NCBI GenBank assembly: GCA_030433355.1
Contig: JAUIMG010000005.1
Coordinates: 1-64,000 of the forward strand
DNA: 64,000 bases
Reading direction: 5' to 3'
Source of the DNA: Bacteroidia bacterium
GTDB lineage: Bacteria; Bacteroidota; Bacteroidia; Flavobacteriales_E; Vicingaceae
Part shown: piece after piece, positions 9,599-18,951 of the stretch
Position numbering within the stretch: position 1 is the stretch's first letter
How the letters are laid out: every line of letters starts with the position of its first letter
Translations under genes and position numbers: made by a program
Notes under the pieces: generated by a model
The model's database searches: none
What the model was told of the DNA's origin: nothing
What the model saw: the letters and a program-made list of their open reading frames with translations, nothing else

Positions 9599-10252
9599 AT
9601 GCTAGACAAACACGGAATAGCAAAAAGAATCGCTAAAGAATTAAAAGATGGCTGGTATGTTAATCTAGGGATTGGTATTCCAACATTAGTTGCAAATTAT
9701 ATTCCAGAAGGAATAGAAGTTACCCTTCAATCTGAAAATGGTTTATTGGGAATGGGGCCATTCCCAAAGGATGAAGATGTAGATGCCGACTTAATTAATG
9801 CGGGAAAACAAACCATTACTACAAGGCCAGGATCAGTATTCTTTGATTCTGCAACTAGTTTTGCAATGATACGAGCAGGGAAAGTTCAACTAACCGTTTT
9901 AGGAGCGATGGAGGTTTCAGAGAATGGGGATATTGCCAATTGGAAAATTCCAGGTAAAATGGTTAAAGGAATGGGTGGTGCTATGGATTTAGTAGCTTCT
10001 GCAGAAAACATTATTGTTGCGATGATGCATATGAATAAAGCAGGAGAGTCTAAATTATTAAAAAGATGTTCTTTACCGCTTACAGGTGTTGGTTGTGTAA
10101 AAAAGATAGTAACCAATTTAGCAGTTCTTGATGTAGAAGAAAATAGTTTTGTTTTAAGAGAATTAGCTCCCGGTGTAACTATTGAAGATGTAAAAGCTGC
10201 TACTGAAGGAAATTTAATAATTGGGGAAGGTATTTCTGAAATAAACGTTTAA
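9599..10252 (+). CDS. scoB: 3-oxoacid CoA-transferase subunit B
   Basis: Beta subunit carrying the catalytic glutamate that forms the enzyme-CoA thioester. The Glu is in [14 protein letters not shown] (Ser-Glu-Asn-Gly motif, about residue 44). Other family segments are [18 protein letters not shown] and [11 protein letters not shown]-like [14 protein letters not shown]. Length 217 fits. The heterodimer with the preceding gene acts in the cytoplasm. The gene is four bases upstream of a glycosyltransferase in the same direction, although the functions look unrelated. Confidence 0.92.
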   Translation: MLDKHGIAKRIAKELKDGWYVNLGIGIPTLVANYIPEGIEVTLQSENGLLGMGPFPKDEDVDADLINAGKQTITTRPGSVFFDSATSFAMIRAGKVQLTVLGAMEVSENGDIANWKIPGKMVKGMGGAMDLVASAENIIVAMMHMNKAGESKLLKRCSLPLTGVGCVKKIVTNLAVLDVEENSFVLRELAPGVTIEDVKAATEGNLIIGEGISEINV

Positions 10253-10256
10253 GTCA

Positions 10257-10961
10257 TTGAAAAAACTCTCGATACTTATTCCTGCATATAACGAAGGCAG
10301 GACAATTCATCTAATTTTAGATAAAGTAAGAGATGTTGTTCTTCCAAATCAAATTAAAAAGGAGATAATTATAGTCAACGATTGCTCTACGGATAATACT
10401 GTTGATGCAATAGAAGAATATAAGAAATTAAATAGCAACCTTAATATTCAGCTGCATAATCAAAGTAAGAATAAAGGAAAAGGTGCGGCAATTCATAAAG
10501 CTATAAGTTTAGCAACAGGAGAATACCTAATTGTTCAAGATGCAGATCTAGAATATGATCCCAGAGACTACTTCGATTTATTAGAGCCCGTTTTAGGAGG
10601 ATTTGCCGATGTAGTTTATGGTTCTAGATTTATAGGGAGTAAACCTCATAGAATTCTTTTCTTTTGGCATACCATAGGTAATAAGTTTCTAACCCAGCTT
10701 TCCAATATGTTTACCAATTTGAATCTTACAGATATGGAGACATGTTATAAACTAATAAAGACAGATATTGCCCAATCTCTAAAACTAAAAGAAAAAAGAT
10801 TTGGTTTTGAGCCCGAACTTACAGCAAAACTCGCTCGAATTCCAAACATTAGGATATATGAAGTAGGTATCTCTTATTACGGTAGAACTTACGAAGAAGG
10901 GAAAAAAATAGGCTGGAAAGATGGATTTAGAGCAATCTACTGCATTCTTAGATATAGATAA
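10257..10961 (+). CDS. Glycosyltransferase family 2 (polyprenyl-phosphate sugar synthase type)
   Basis: GT-A fold enzyme likely to transfer a sugar from a nucleotide donor to a polyprenyl phosphate at the cytoplasmic face of the membrane. The start is a TTG at 10257 giving MKKLSILIPAYNEG; no ATG fits. The donor site includes VNDCSTDNT and the metal-binding VQDADLEYDP (DxD-like, about residue 96). ADVVYGSRF and DMETCYKLIK are typical of the dolichol-phosphate mannosyltransferase group. It has no transmembrane tail. Its last base overlaps the MBOAT start, so they are translationally coupled. Confidence 0.85.
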   Translation: MKKLSILIPAYNEGRTIHLILDKVRDVVLPNQIKKEIIIVNDCSTDNTVDAIEEYKKLNSNLNIQLHNQSKNKGKGAAIHKAISLATGEYLIVQDADLEYDPRDYFDLLEPVLGGFADVVYGSRFIGSKPHRILFFWHTIGNKFLTQLSNMFTNLNLTDMETCYKLIKTDIAQSLKLKEKRFGFEPELTAKLARIPNIRIYEVGISYYGRTYEEGKKIGWKDGFRAIYCILRYR

Positions 10962-12379
10962 TGGTATTTAGCAGTATAATTTTCCTGTTTGGCTTTTTAC
11001 CTATTTTTCTTATTATTTATCACTTTATAGATCAAAGGTATAAGAACCATTTCGCCTTATTATCTAGTTTATTCTTTTACACTTGGGGGGCACCTAACTT
11101 TATTTCAATTGCTATTTTATCAATAGTTGCTGATTTTTTTATTGTTTCCTTTTTATCTAAATCAGAAGGGCGCAATAGACTTTATTTATTATGGAGCTCT
11201 ATACTTTTAAATCTCAGTTTTCTACTCTATTTTAAATACACCAATTTTTTTATTGATAATTTAAACTCAATCACTAGCCTTTTTAATGGGAGTGAAATTT
11301 CTATTGGCACCATTCTTCTTCCAATTGGAATTAGCTTTTATACATTTCAAAAAATTAGTTATTCGGTAGATATCTATCGAAGAATAAAAAACCCTCTCGA
11401 TAGTATAGTTGATTATACCTTATATATTTTACTCTTCCCACAATTAATAGCAGGACCTATTGTACGTTACAATGAAATTGCTGACCAATTACACAATAGG
11501 GACTCCAGAAATTACGATGATAAGATCAATGGATTTTACAGGTTTTCCATTGGATTGGCTAAGAAAGTTTTAATCGCTAATGAATTTGGAATAAAAGCGG
11601 ATTTTATTTTTTCGCTTTCAACAACTGACTTATCAACATCTGAAGCATGGATTGGTATACTTTGCTATACATTCCAGATATATTTTGACTTCTCAGGATA
11701 CTCAGATATGGCAATAGGTTTGGGCAGGATGATGGGCTTTAGTTTTCCAGAAAACTTCAATAGTCCGTATTTATCTAAAAATATCTCTGAATTCTGGAGA
11801 AGGTGGCACATTACATTAGGAAGTTGGATGAGAGATTACTTATACATACCTCTTGGTGGTAATCAATCCAATAAAAAATGGAGAGTTTATTTTAATTTAT
11901 GCTTGGTGTTTATTATTTCTGGTTTTTGGCATGGTGCTGCTTGGACCTTTATTTTATGGGGTGCCTTTCATGGAGTATTTTTAATAGCAGACCGTCTTTT
12001 CTTAAACCAAATAAGCAAAAAATGGCCATCTTGGATTAAGATAGTTTTGACATTTTTTGTAACAGTTAATGGTTGGGTATTATTTAGGTCGGAAAGCCTT
12101 CCTTTTGCAATGGACTTCTACAGAAGTCTTTATACTTTCAATTTCAATAATATTGATACCTATTTAGAAAATAAATTTATAATCATTACAATCATTGCTA
12201 TAATTATAAGTTTTGGATCTATTTCAAAATTAGTATCTACTAACTATTCCTTGTTTTTATCTAGTGTGAATTTAAGAGTATCCCTAGCAAAAGTAGCATT
12301 AAGCATATTTCTAATACTTTTGGCTTCAGCACAGCTAGTAAGCACAACTTTTAACCCATTTATATACTTTAGATTTTAG
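10961..12379 (+). CDS. MBOAT family O-acyltransferase (AlgI-like)
   Basis: Multi-pass inner membrane acyltransferase that moves acyl (usually acetyl) groups across the membrane for O-acylation of a glycan. About ten hydrophobic spans are seen. Family motifs are present: LLPIGISFYTFQKISYSVD, LFPQLIAGPIVRY, NISEFWRRWHITLGSWMRDYLYIPLGG and the conserved His in SGFWHGAAWTFILWG. Length 472 matches AlgI/PatA proteins. The next gene encodes an AlgJ-like partner three bases downstream. The target glycan is unknown, because no polymerase or export genes are alongside. Confidence 0.92.
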   Translation: MVFSSIIFLFGFLPIFLIIYHFIDQRYKNHFALLSSLFFYTWGAPNFISIAILSIVADFFIVSFLSKSEGRNRLYLLWSSILLNLSFLLYFKYTNFFIDNLNSITSLFNGSEISIGTILLPIGISFYTFQKISYSVDIYRRIKNPLDSIVDYTLYILLFPQLIAGPIVRYNEIADQLHNRDSRNYDDKINGFYRFSIGLAKKVLIANEFGIKADFIFSLSTTDLSTSEAWIGILCYTFQIYFDFSGYSDMAIGLGRMMGFSFPENFNSPYLSKNISEFWRRWHITLGSWMRDYLYIPLGGNQSNKKWRVYFNLCLVFIISGFWHGAAWTFILWGAFHGVFLIADRLFLNQISKKWPSWIKIVLTFFVTVNGWVLFRSESLPFAMDFYRSLYTFNFNNIDTYLENKFIIITIIAIIISFGSISKLVSTNYSLFLSSVNLRVSLAKVALSIFLILLASAQLVSTTFNPFIYFRF

Positions 12380-12382
12380 ATT

Positions 12383-13828
12383 ATGAAATATATAAAGAAG
12401 GGGCTTTACTTACTTTTGATTTTGTTGCTCATTTTACCTTTAACTCAATTATTATTTCCATTTGTAGAGCTTAAAGATCTTGATGGACACTTTGAACTGG
12501 CTTCTAAACCAACCTATGACTTATCTAAGTTTAAAACTGGAGAATACCAAGAAGAATTTGAGTCTTACTTGAAGGACTCCATTGGCTTTCATAATTTTTT
12601 TATAAGGCTAAATAATCAACTCAATTACTCTTTATTCAATAAATCAAACGCTAGTGGTATAGTTGAAAAGAATAAAATGCTAATCCCAGAGTCTTATATT
12701 AGGAGCACTTTAGGATTGGACTTTAAGGGAGAGAAAAAATTAAGAGAATATGTATCAAGAATAAAAGTAGTTCAAGATAGTTTACAGAAAATGGGCAAGC
12801 ATTTTATCTATCTTCATATACCGGGTAAAGCCTCCATTTACCCTGAAAATATACCTGACAAGTTTCTAGAAAAGAAGAATGATGAAAATAACTACAATAC
12901 ACTTTTACACTTATTGACCGAATACCAAATTCATCATATTGACTTCTATACATACCTATTATTGAAAAAGAGTCAACTTGAAAGCCAAATATTTGCGAAT
13001 AATAGTGTGCATTGGTCGGGAAATACTGTTAGTGTTGTTGCAGATACGCTAACCAATTACATTAGGTCTCAATTTAAACTCAATACCCCTTCAATAAAAA
13101 GGTTGCAAGGCATAAAAACAGTGAAGGATTATAGATACACTGATTATGATATAGCTAAGTCCATGAATTTATTTTGGAATATTGCAGAGGACACTCTTTA
13201 TTACCCAAAAATTGAATTCATCTCAAATAATGCAGCTAAACCAAGTTTCTTAGCATGCGGAGATAGCTTTTTTCAAAGTTTCAATGGCTTCTACCCTATT
13301 TTAGATTCTGTATTTAGCTCTGAATCGAAGTTTTACTATTACAACAGACTGGTAGATTGGCCAAAAAAATATAAGAAAGTAGGAATAAAGGCTAATGAAC
13401 TTAACATTGAAATAGAGATTAACCGCACCGATATAGTTATCTTAGAGTCTACAGATGAAAATATTCCACTATTCGGATTTGGATTTATTGATGATCTTTA
13501 TAATCATTTTACCAACAATAGTATAACAGACTCTAAAAGTTTAAAGAAGTTTGCTGAATTGGAAAAAGTAAAAAATAGAGCTAAAACTATCCACAAAATA
13601 GCTGGCTACTCTTATGAAGATATGATATATTCGATTGCTTCTTCTAAAACCAAATCTATTTCTAAGGAAGAGTTTGAAAAGCTGGTTGAACAAAAAAAGC
13701 TATCAATTTTAAAAACTCCAAAATGGGTTGCTAGAGTAAAAAAACAAGCAATAGAAAGGAATATAACTTTTGAAGAAAACCTAAGATTAAACGCTGAGTA
13801 TTCAGCAAAAAAGTCTTTAAACTTATAA
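12383..13828 (+). CDS. AlgJ/DHHW-like SGNH-fold protein, partner of the MBOAT protein
   Basis: Membrane-anchored periplasmic protein with one N-terminal helix (residues 6-27) and an SGNH-hydrolase-like body. In alginate systems AlgJ/AlgX-type proteins take the acyl group from AlgI and place it on the polymer. The visible motifs are the GDSF nucleophile loop (ACGDSFFQ, Ser295) and NNSVHW around His210. The usual Asp of the DxHW motif is Ser208 here, so the triad is altered. VVILESTDENIP is the strand that normally precedes the second half of the fold. Function is inferred mainly from the adjacent MBOAT gene. Confidence 0.75.
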   Translation: MKYIKKGLYLLLILLLILPLTQLLFPFVELKDLDGHFELASKPTYDLSKFKTGEYQEEFESYLKDSIGFHNFFIRLNNQLNYSLFNKSNASGIVEKNKMLIPESYIRSTLGLDFKGEKKLREYVSRIKVVQDSLQKMGKHFIYLHIPGKASIYPENIPDKFLEKKNDENNYNTLLHLLTEYQIHHIDFYTYLLLKKSQLESQIFANNSVHWSGNTVSVVADTLTNYIRSQFKLNTPSIKRLQGIKTVKDYRYTDYDIAKSMNLFWNIAEDTLYYPKIEFISNNAAKPSFLACGDSFFQSFNGFYPILDSVFSSESKFYYYNRLVDWPKKYKKVGIKANELNIEIEINRTDIVILESTDENIPLFGFGFIDDLYNHFTNNSITDSKSLKKFAELEKVKNRAKTIHKIAGYSYEDMIYSIASSKTKSISKEEFEKLVEQKKLSILKTPKWVARVKKQAIERNITFEENLRLNAEYSAKKSLNL

Positions 13829-13844
13829 CTAAAAATAATCAGAA

Positions 13845-14579
13845 ATGGAAAGGATCCTGATTATAATCCCTTGCTTCAATGAAGCAAAAAGGCTACCCAC
13901 AGAGGAGTACACTTCTTTTTTTAGGGATGAGGAGAATTCTACCATTTCATTCCTGTTTGTTGATGATGGAAGTTCTGATAACACCTTAGAAATACTACAT
14001 AACTTCAAGAAAAACTATTCTAAAGTTGAAGTTTTGAGCTTAATAAAAAATCAAGGAAAAGCAGAAGCAATAAGAAATGGAGTTCTGCAAGTAAATGAAG
14101 TTGATTTTGATTACATAGGCTATTTTGATGCAGATCTAGCAACTCCTTTAAATGAAATTTATCGTTTGATAGAACAAGCTAATAATGAAACAAAGCCCTA
14201 TTTAATTATTGGCAGTAGGGTAAAGTTAATTGGCTCTACAGATATTCAAAGAAAGCTAAGTAGACATTATATAGGCAGAATATTTGCAACCATAGTTAGC
14301 AATATGCTAAAACTGCCAATTTATGATACGCAATGCGGAGCCAAGCTGATAAGAAGTGATATCACTAAAGTAATTTTTAAAGATCCTTTTGTTTCTAAAT
14401 GGCTTTTTGATGTAGAGTTAATCTTTAGAGTTAAAAGACTTGCTACTATTTCAAAAAGCTCTATTTATGAGGTACCCTTAAAAAAATGGATTCACAAATC
14501 TGGGTCAAAAATCAGTCTCTTTTATTATTTAATTGCTCCTATAGATTTGCTTAAAATATATTTTAAATATAGATGCTAG
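13845..14579 (+). CDS. Glycosyltransferase family 2 (dolichyl-phosphate glucosyltransferase-like)
   Basis: Cytoplasmic GT-A enzyme of the polyprenyl-phosphate glucose/mannose synthase group. Visible motifs are ILIIIPCFNEAKRLP, VDDGSSDNT, a metal-binding YFDADLATP (about residue 97), IIGSRVKLIG and DTQCGAKLIR. It has no membrane helices apart from a weakly hydrophobic C-terminal stretch (LFYYLIAPIDLLKIYF). It is the last gene of the run that begins at ricT. Its stop overlaps the convergent 14576-15124 gene by four bases. It probably supplies a lipid-linked sugar to the same envelope pathway as the other GT2 gene. Confidence 0.83.
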   Translation: MERILIIIPCFNEAKRLPTEEYTSFFRDEENSTISFLFVDDGSSDNTLEILHNFKKNYSKVEVLSLIKNQGKAEAIRNGVLQVNEVDFDYIGYFDADLATPLNEIYRLIEQANNETKPYLIIGSRVKLIGSTDIQRKLSRHYIGRIFATIVSNMLKLPIYDTQCGAKLIRSDITKVIFKDPFVSKWLFDVELIFRVKRLATISKSSIYEVPLKKWIHKSGSKISLFYYLIAPIDLLKIYFKYRC

Positions 14580-15124
14580 TGTAGCTTCCCTACCAATCTA
14601 AAATAATCCTTTAAGCTAGTTTTTAGTGCCTTTTTTAAATTGGGGCTAACTCTCTCTCCCTTTCTTCTAATATATAATTCTCCTTTCGAAGTGATGCATT
14701 CCAATAATTTGGCAGCAAAAAGATATTGAGAATAACTATCTATATCCTTTAAGCTTACCTCTTCAATAAAACCTTCTTCTTCATAAAAGAATTTTAGGCC
14801 ATTTTTAAACTCTATCGTATCAAAATCAAAAATGATATAAGATTCACTCAGAAGCCAATTATGAATGATAGAAAGTGATATCCCATTATTGAGTTCCTCT
14901 AATCTCTTTAGCTTATAAATATGATAACGCGAAGAGGAGTCTTCTTCTAAATGATAGTAAAAAGACCTTAGGTTTTTAAAATATAATGATGAGGAAGAAG
15001 TTGTGATAAAATCAACCCTTTTTATATCAATACTCTTGGTTTTTGGACCAAAAAAACTAAATAGAACAACCAAAGCAATAACGCTCAGCAACCAATAGCT
15101 GAATATTTTTAATAGTGGATTCAT
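14576..15124 (-). CDS. Hypothetical membrane-anchored protein
   Basis: Not recognised. Residues 5-26 form one hydrophobic helix (LKIFSYWLLSVIALVVLFSFF). The remaining 155 residues are probably periplasmic or peripheral, with alternating beta-like stretches such as SYIIFDFDTIEFKNGLKFFYEE. It has no Cys lipobox and no known catalytic motif. The gene overlaps the GT2 gene convergently and is divergent from crtZ. It is short and restricted in look, possibly lineage-specific. Confidence 0.55.
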   Translation of the reverse strand: MNPLLKIFSYWLLSVIALVVLFSFFGPKTKSIDIKRVDFITTSSSSLYFKNLRSFYYHLEEDSSSRYHIYKLKRLEELNNGISLSIIHNWLLSESYIIFDFDTIEFKNGLKFFYEEEGFIEEVSLKDIDSYSQYLFAAKLLECITSKGELYIRRKGERVSPNLKKALKTSLKDYFRLVGKLH

Positions 15125-15170
15125 TTTTTATTTAACAACTTTCTTCTTTCATTGTTATAAAATGGAAGTA

Positions 15171-15178
15171 TACTTTTG
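15171..15178 (+). promoter_or_regulatory. crtZ: Candidate -7 promoter box immediately before crtZ
   Basis: TACTTTTG fits TAnnTTTG and ends four bases before the ATG at 15183, the same spacing as at the delta' gene. This supports the 15183 start over the ATG at 15162 and suggests a leaderless transcript. Confidence 0.4.
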
Positions 15179-15182
15179 CAAT

Positions 15183-15647
15183 ATGAATGTGCTAATAAAC
15201 TTATTTCTTTTCATAGCAACTTTTTTTGTTATGGAATTTATGGCTTGGTTCTCTCATAAATATGTTATGCATGGCTTTCTGTGGACACTTCATAAAGACC
15301 ACCATCAACCAGAAAAAGGTTGGTTTGAAAGAAATGATACGTTTTTCATTTTTTATGCTGTTATTAGTACCGGCTTGGTTATGTCTTATTTTGAAGGCCT
15401 TTTTCAATACGGTTTGAGCATTGGACTAGGAATTCTAGCCTATGGTATAGCTTATTTTATGGTGCATGATGTTTTTATTCATCAGCGATTAAAATGGTTT
15501 AAAAAAACAGATAACATCTATTTTAGAGCTATTAGAAAAGCGCATAAAGTACATCATAAGCATTTAGGAAAAGAAGATGGAGAATGTTTCGGAATGCTTT
15601 TAGTTCCCTTCAAGTTCTTTAAAGAAGCTGCAAAGGCTAAACAGTAA
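15183..15647 (+). CDS. crtZ: Beta-carotene hydroxylase
   Basis: Membrane di-iron hydroxylase of the fatty-acid-hydroxylase superfamily that converts beta-carotene to zeaxanthin, giving yellow pigment. All four histidine clusters are present: HKYVMH, HKDHH, HDVFIHQR and HKVHHKH. Hydrophobic segments lie at residues 2-20, 48-66 and 72-90. The ATG at 15183 (MNVLINLFLF) is preferred because a promoter box lies between it and an ATG seven codons upstream. No other carotenoid gene is in the window. The 3' end overlaps the DUF429 gene by 11 bases. Confidence 0.93.
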   Translation: MNVLINLFLFIATFFVMEFMAWFSHKYVMHGFLWTLHKDHHQPEKGWFERNDTFFIFYAVISTGLVMSYFEGLFQYGLSIGLGILAYGIAYFMVHDVFIHQRLKWFKKTDNIYFRAIRKAHKVHHKHLGKEDGECFGMLLVPFKFFKEAAKAKQ

Positions 15648-16224
15648 TTGTACCTTCTTGGTCATCACCAAAGACCATAGCAGATTGAATTTCAAATCTT
15701 TTAGCACTTAAAAGACAAAGTAGGGCATCATAATGGTGCCAAGTTGTAACTTCTTCCACCTTAAAACTAAAGCCACTCTTATCTTTTAAGAGCTCACATA
15801 AATAAGGAATATCTTCCGTTTTCTTTTTATATCCGTGCTCTTTTAGCTTAAGAACATCTGCTAGTTTTGATGGATATGTTTCTACCATTTTCACTCCTAA
15901 TGACTCAACTTCTTGACTCAACCTCATGGCTCTAGCCGTTAATCCTCCTAAAAACATAGGCGACATCGCTCCTGTTGCTTGATCCGCCTTTCTATAAAAA
16001 TAATTCCCGTCTCCATTTGGCTTTGAATAAACACTTGGAAGGGAAAGTGGGGCATCTATATAAGCTAACCAGATATCTTTATTTTCTTTTATAAAGTCTA
16101 AAATAAATTTATCTGCATCTTCATTTTTCTTGGAAGCAAATAAATCAACTTTATTGTGGTCATACATTCTAGCAATAACAGTAGTGCCTGCTTTTTTTGA
16201 ACCAAAGTCTATTCCTATGATCAT
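15637..16224 (-). CDS. DUF429 family protein (RNase H-like fold)
   Basis: Predicted RNase H-like protein of unknown activity. The N-terminal strand MIIGIDFGSKKAGTTVIA carries the first acidic residue of the fold, and YIDAPLSLP is the family's second motif. VEEVTTWHHYDALLCLLSAKRF near the C-terminus carries the third acidic position. It has no signal peptide. Length 195. It is convergent with crtZ and separated by 57 bases from the lamin-tail gene upstream of it on the same strand. Substrate unknown. Confidence 0.75.
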   Translation of the reverse strand: MIIGIDFGSKKAGTTVIARMYDHNKVDLFASKKNEDADKFILDFIKENKDIWLAYIDAPLSLPSVYSKPNGDGNYFYRKADQATGAMSPMFLGGLTARAMRLSQEVESLGVKMVETYPSKLADVLKLKEHGYKKKTEDIPYLCELLKDKSGFSFKVEEVTTWHHYDALLCLLSAKRFEIQSAMVFGDDQEGTITV

Positions 16225-16281
16225 AATTCTTGATTTGGATTAGAGAAACAATAAAAAGGATAAAAATGTTTGTCTTAAGGT

Positions 16282-18888
16282 TTAATCTAAGCGAGCTGCA
16301 ACTACAAATGGAGATTTAAAAACCTCCTTATTCCCCTCTAGATCAAATACTTCAAAAAATAAAATATAAATCCCTACCCTAGCTTTTTGGTTATTATCAT
16401 CTAGGCCATCCCAGGAGAAGATACCCGCATTACCTATACTTACGTTATTAACTAAGTCTTTCACTAACCTCCCTTGCTCATCATAAATATCTATGTTGAC
16501 AACATTCGAAGAAGAACTGAAACTATAATTAATATTTAACACATCTTGGTATCCATCATTATCTGGAGAAATAGTTTTGGGCTCAATAGAAATCGTACCA
16601 TCAAATTTTGAACTTTTAAACTTCTGAGAATTTTCAAAGCCAGGCGTTGCAAAACCAACAGAAGCAGCAGCTGATTGAAAGTTACTACGATCATCACTTG
16701 GCCTAGCAGGATCTAATCTTTCTAAAGAAACTCCTTCATTATCCACAAGCAATGAGAAATGCATATCTTCTGAATAGCCTACTTCATCAATAATTTTCTT
16801 GTTCTTATTGAATAAATAAACTACCCCATTGTCATCATTATAAGAAGGCAAATCCTCTATTTGAATAAAAACTTTAGAAACCGAATTGGGGTACTCAGAA
16901 ACAATATTTTCTATGTCTTCTGTAATAACAACATACTGATTAGGTAACATTATAAATGACTCACTAACAATATCCTTGAGGTTAGTAGTATCCTCGTTAG
17001 CTATCAACCAATTTTTTAAATCTAAAACTTTATCTGACCTATTATAAAATTCTACAAAGTCGAAGCCGGAAGGTCTTGGATTAAAAAGGATTTCATTTAT
17101 AACTATATCCCCAGCATCTTCTTTCTGGGCTAAGGCAAATCTAATTTCATTAGGAATTATTAAATTTTGGTAACAATCGTAAAGCAGATTAATTGAAAGA
17201 CGACTTATTTCGCCGGAATCAAGTGGTGTACTGAGAAGTACTAATAATGTATTGGGTGTGCTTCCTTGGAAGTTAATTGATGAAACACCAACTAGATTAT
17301 CGATGGAAATTATTGCTGTATTAATGGATGACGAATCAATTGGTTTATTGAAAAGTAGGGAGATGCTATCACTTGAAATTACTGAGATAGATTCTAAAAT
17401 AAAGCTTGTTGTATCTCCAATTGTATCATACACGCTATTTATTTGCCCGGGGGTGCCCCCAATTAAGGCAACGGAAGCGGCATAATTTATACTTCCAGGA
17501 CAATTAGAATTTGGATTAATTGCTTCAATAGTCCAACCCCCATCTCTTTTGGTATTATCCTTATACCAATCCAAATTAAAATCCACCTTAGAAATAATGT
17601 TGTTAAATGGGTTTGCTAATTCTATTTTATCTTCTGAATTATTTAGGACAGGGAAAGAATTAACTCCTAAGGTATTTCCATAAACCTCAAAATCATTCTC
17701 ATCGGCTTGACTGCAAAGAATAACATACTCTTTTGGCCGAAGAATAAAAGAATCTAGTTCTGCAGTAGAACTTGCATCTGATAATTTCCAATTTTTTAGA
17801 TTAAAAAATTTGTCAGACCTATTGTAAAGTTCTACAAATTCAGCTTCGGGTAAACCATTAGAAGGACTAACATCTGGGTAAAATTCGTTGATAATAATAT
17901 CGCCTTGCATTGCAGTTTCAAATGCTAAATACACAAATTTTAAAGTGTCTTCTTGCATACTATTTGCAGACGTGTCCCTAACATTCTTTACAATCAATTG
18001 ATTTTCAAATCCATTAGTGAAGTTGTTTCTAAAGTCAAGCTTTATTTTATTCTGATCAGCTGTTTCAAAGGTTAAAGTATCTGCTATTTCTTGACCAAAA
18101 TTTAAAGAGTAATTTGAATCTAAAAGAGCAGTTAATGGATCTAACTTTTCATTAAATGAGAGAATTATTGAATTTTCATCTAAGAGCTCTAGTGAATTTA
18201 TTTGAGGAGGGATAGTATCAATTGGAGGAGAATTAAATACATTAAAGTCATCAAAAAAGAATTTATCATTCCTTGTTGAAGTATGGATGCATTTAACACC
18301 AAAATAGCTTGATGTTTTGTATGTAGTATCTATAACAATTGGACCTTCCAAAAGATAATTACCATTCAAATCTCTGTCAATAAATAAAGACCATGAGCCA
18401 TCTATATCTCTAAATACTTTAATGTTCAATTCTACTGAAGTAGTTCCTGCTATGCTATCTGTTCCGTCTATTATTTTTACTGAAGCAGAAGTACTATCAC
18501 TTCGATATAAACTTATGTCATCTGCACTGCCACTAATACCTCCAATTTTTAAAAAATAGCCCTTTACACTTCCATTAAGATTAGAGCTATCAGAACTAAG
18601 GTATACTTCGGCATAATTAGAAGCAGAGGGAGCAAAATCTAATTTTACATAAAACTCCCAAGTAGTAGAATCTATAGCTGAAGAAGCAGTTGCTAAATAA
18701 GCAGGAGAATTGGGAGGGTTATTATTTAGTTGAAGTTGGTTATTTGTATTGACAACAAATTTTGAAGTTTCTCCAATCCAAATGGGAGAATTTGTAAAGT
18801 TTCCATCATCAAAACCATCATTGAACCCATTTTGTCCACATACTGCTGAAAAAGCAATGGAAAGCAAATAAAAAAGAATTTTTTTCAA
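16282..18888 (-). CDS. Secreted lamin-tail-domain protein with FlgD-like C-terminus
   Basis: Large surface or secreted protein (868 residues) with a signal peptide (MKKILFYLLSIAFSAVCG). In order it has an N-terminal jelly-roll segment (about 20-215), an SbsA-type Ig-like domain (IDTIPPQINSLELLDENS), a first lamin-tail domain (GDIIINEFYPDV...AEFVELYNRS), a second Ig-like repeat, and a second lamin-tail domain (GDIVINEILFNP...DFVEFYNRS). It ends in a FlgD-like Ig domain (SPDNDGYQDVLNINY, DEQGRLVKDL, GIFSWDGLDDNNQKA, VGIYILFFEVFD) typical of gliding/T9SS-associated proteins. It probably binds something at the cell surface; no catalytic site is visible. Confidence 0.82.
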   Translation of the reverse strand: MKKILFYLLSIAFSAVCGQNGFNDGFDDGNFTNSPIWIGETSKFVVNTNNQLQLNNNPPNSPAYLATASSAIDSTTWEFYVKLDFAPSASNYAEVYLSSDSSNLNGSVKGYFLKIGGISGSADDISLYRSDSTSASVKIIDGTDSIAGTTSVELNIKVFRDIDGSWSLFIDRDLNGNYLLEGPIVIDTTYKTSSYFGVKCIHTSTRNDKFFFDDFNVFNSPPIDTIPPQINSLELLDENSIILSFNEKLDPLTALLDSNYSLNFGQEIADTLTFETADQNKIKLDFRNNFTNGFENQLIVKNVRDTSANSMQEDTLKFVYLAFETAMQGDIIINEFYPDVSPSNGLPEAEFVELYNRSDKFFNLKNWKLSDASSTAELDSFILRPKEYVILCSQADENDFEVYGNTLGVNSFPVLNNSEDKIELANPFNNIISKVDFNLDWYKDNTKRDGGWTIEAINPNSNCPGSINYAASVALIGGTPGQINSVYDTIGDTTSFILESISVISSDSISLLFNKPIDSSSINTAIISIDNLVGVSSINFQGSTPNTLLVLLSTPLDSGEISRLSINLLYDCYQNLIIPNEIRFALAQKEDAGDIVINEILFNPRPSGFDFVEFYNRSDKVLDLKNWLIANEDTTNLKDIVSESFIMLPNQYVVITEDIENIVSEYPNSVSKVFIQIEDLPSYNDDNGVVYLFNKNKKIIDEVGYSEDMHFSLLVDNEGVSLERLDPARPSDDRSNFQSAAASVGFATPGFENSQKFKSSKFDGTISIEPKTISPDNDGYQDVLNINYSFSSSSNVVNIDIYDEQGRLVKDLVNNVSIGNAGIFSWDGLDDNNQKARVGIYILFFEVFDLEGNKEVFKSPFVVAARLD

Positions 18889-18951
18889 TTTTCTCTACAG
18901 TTACTCTATTTAATAAATTCAATTTAGGTAAAAAAATTTATCTACAATAAA

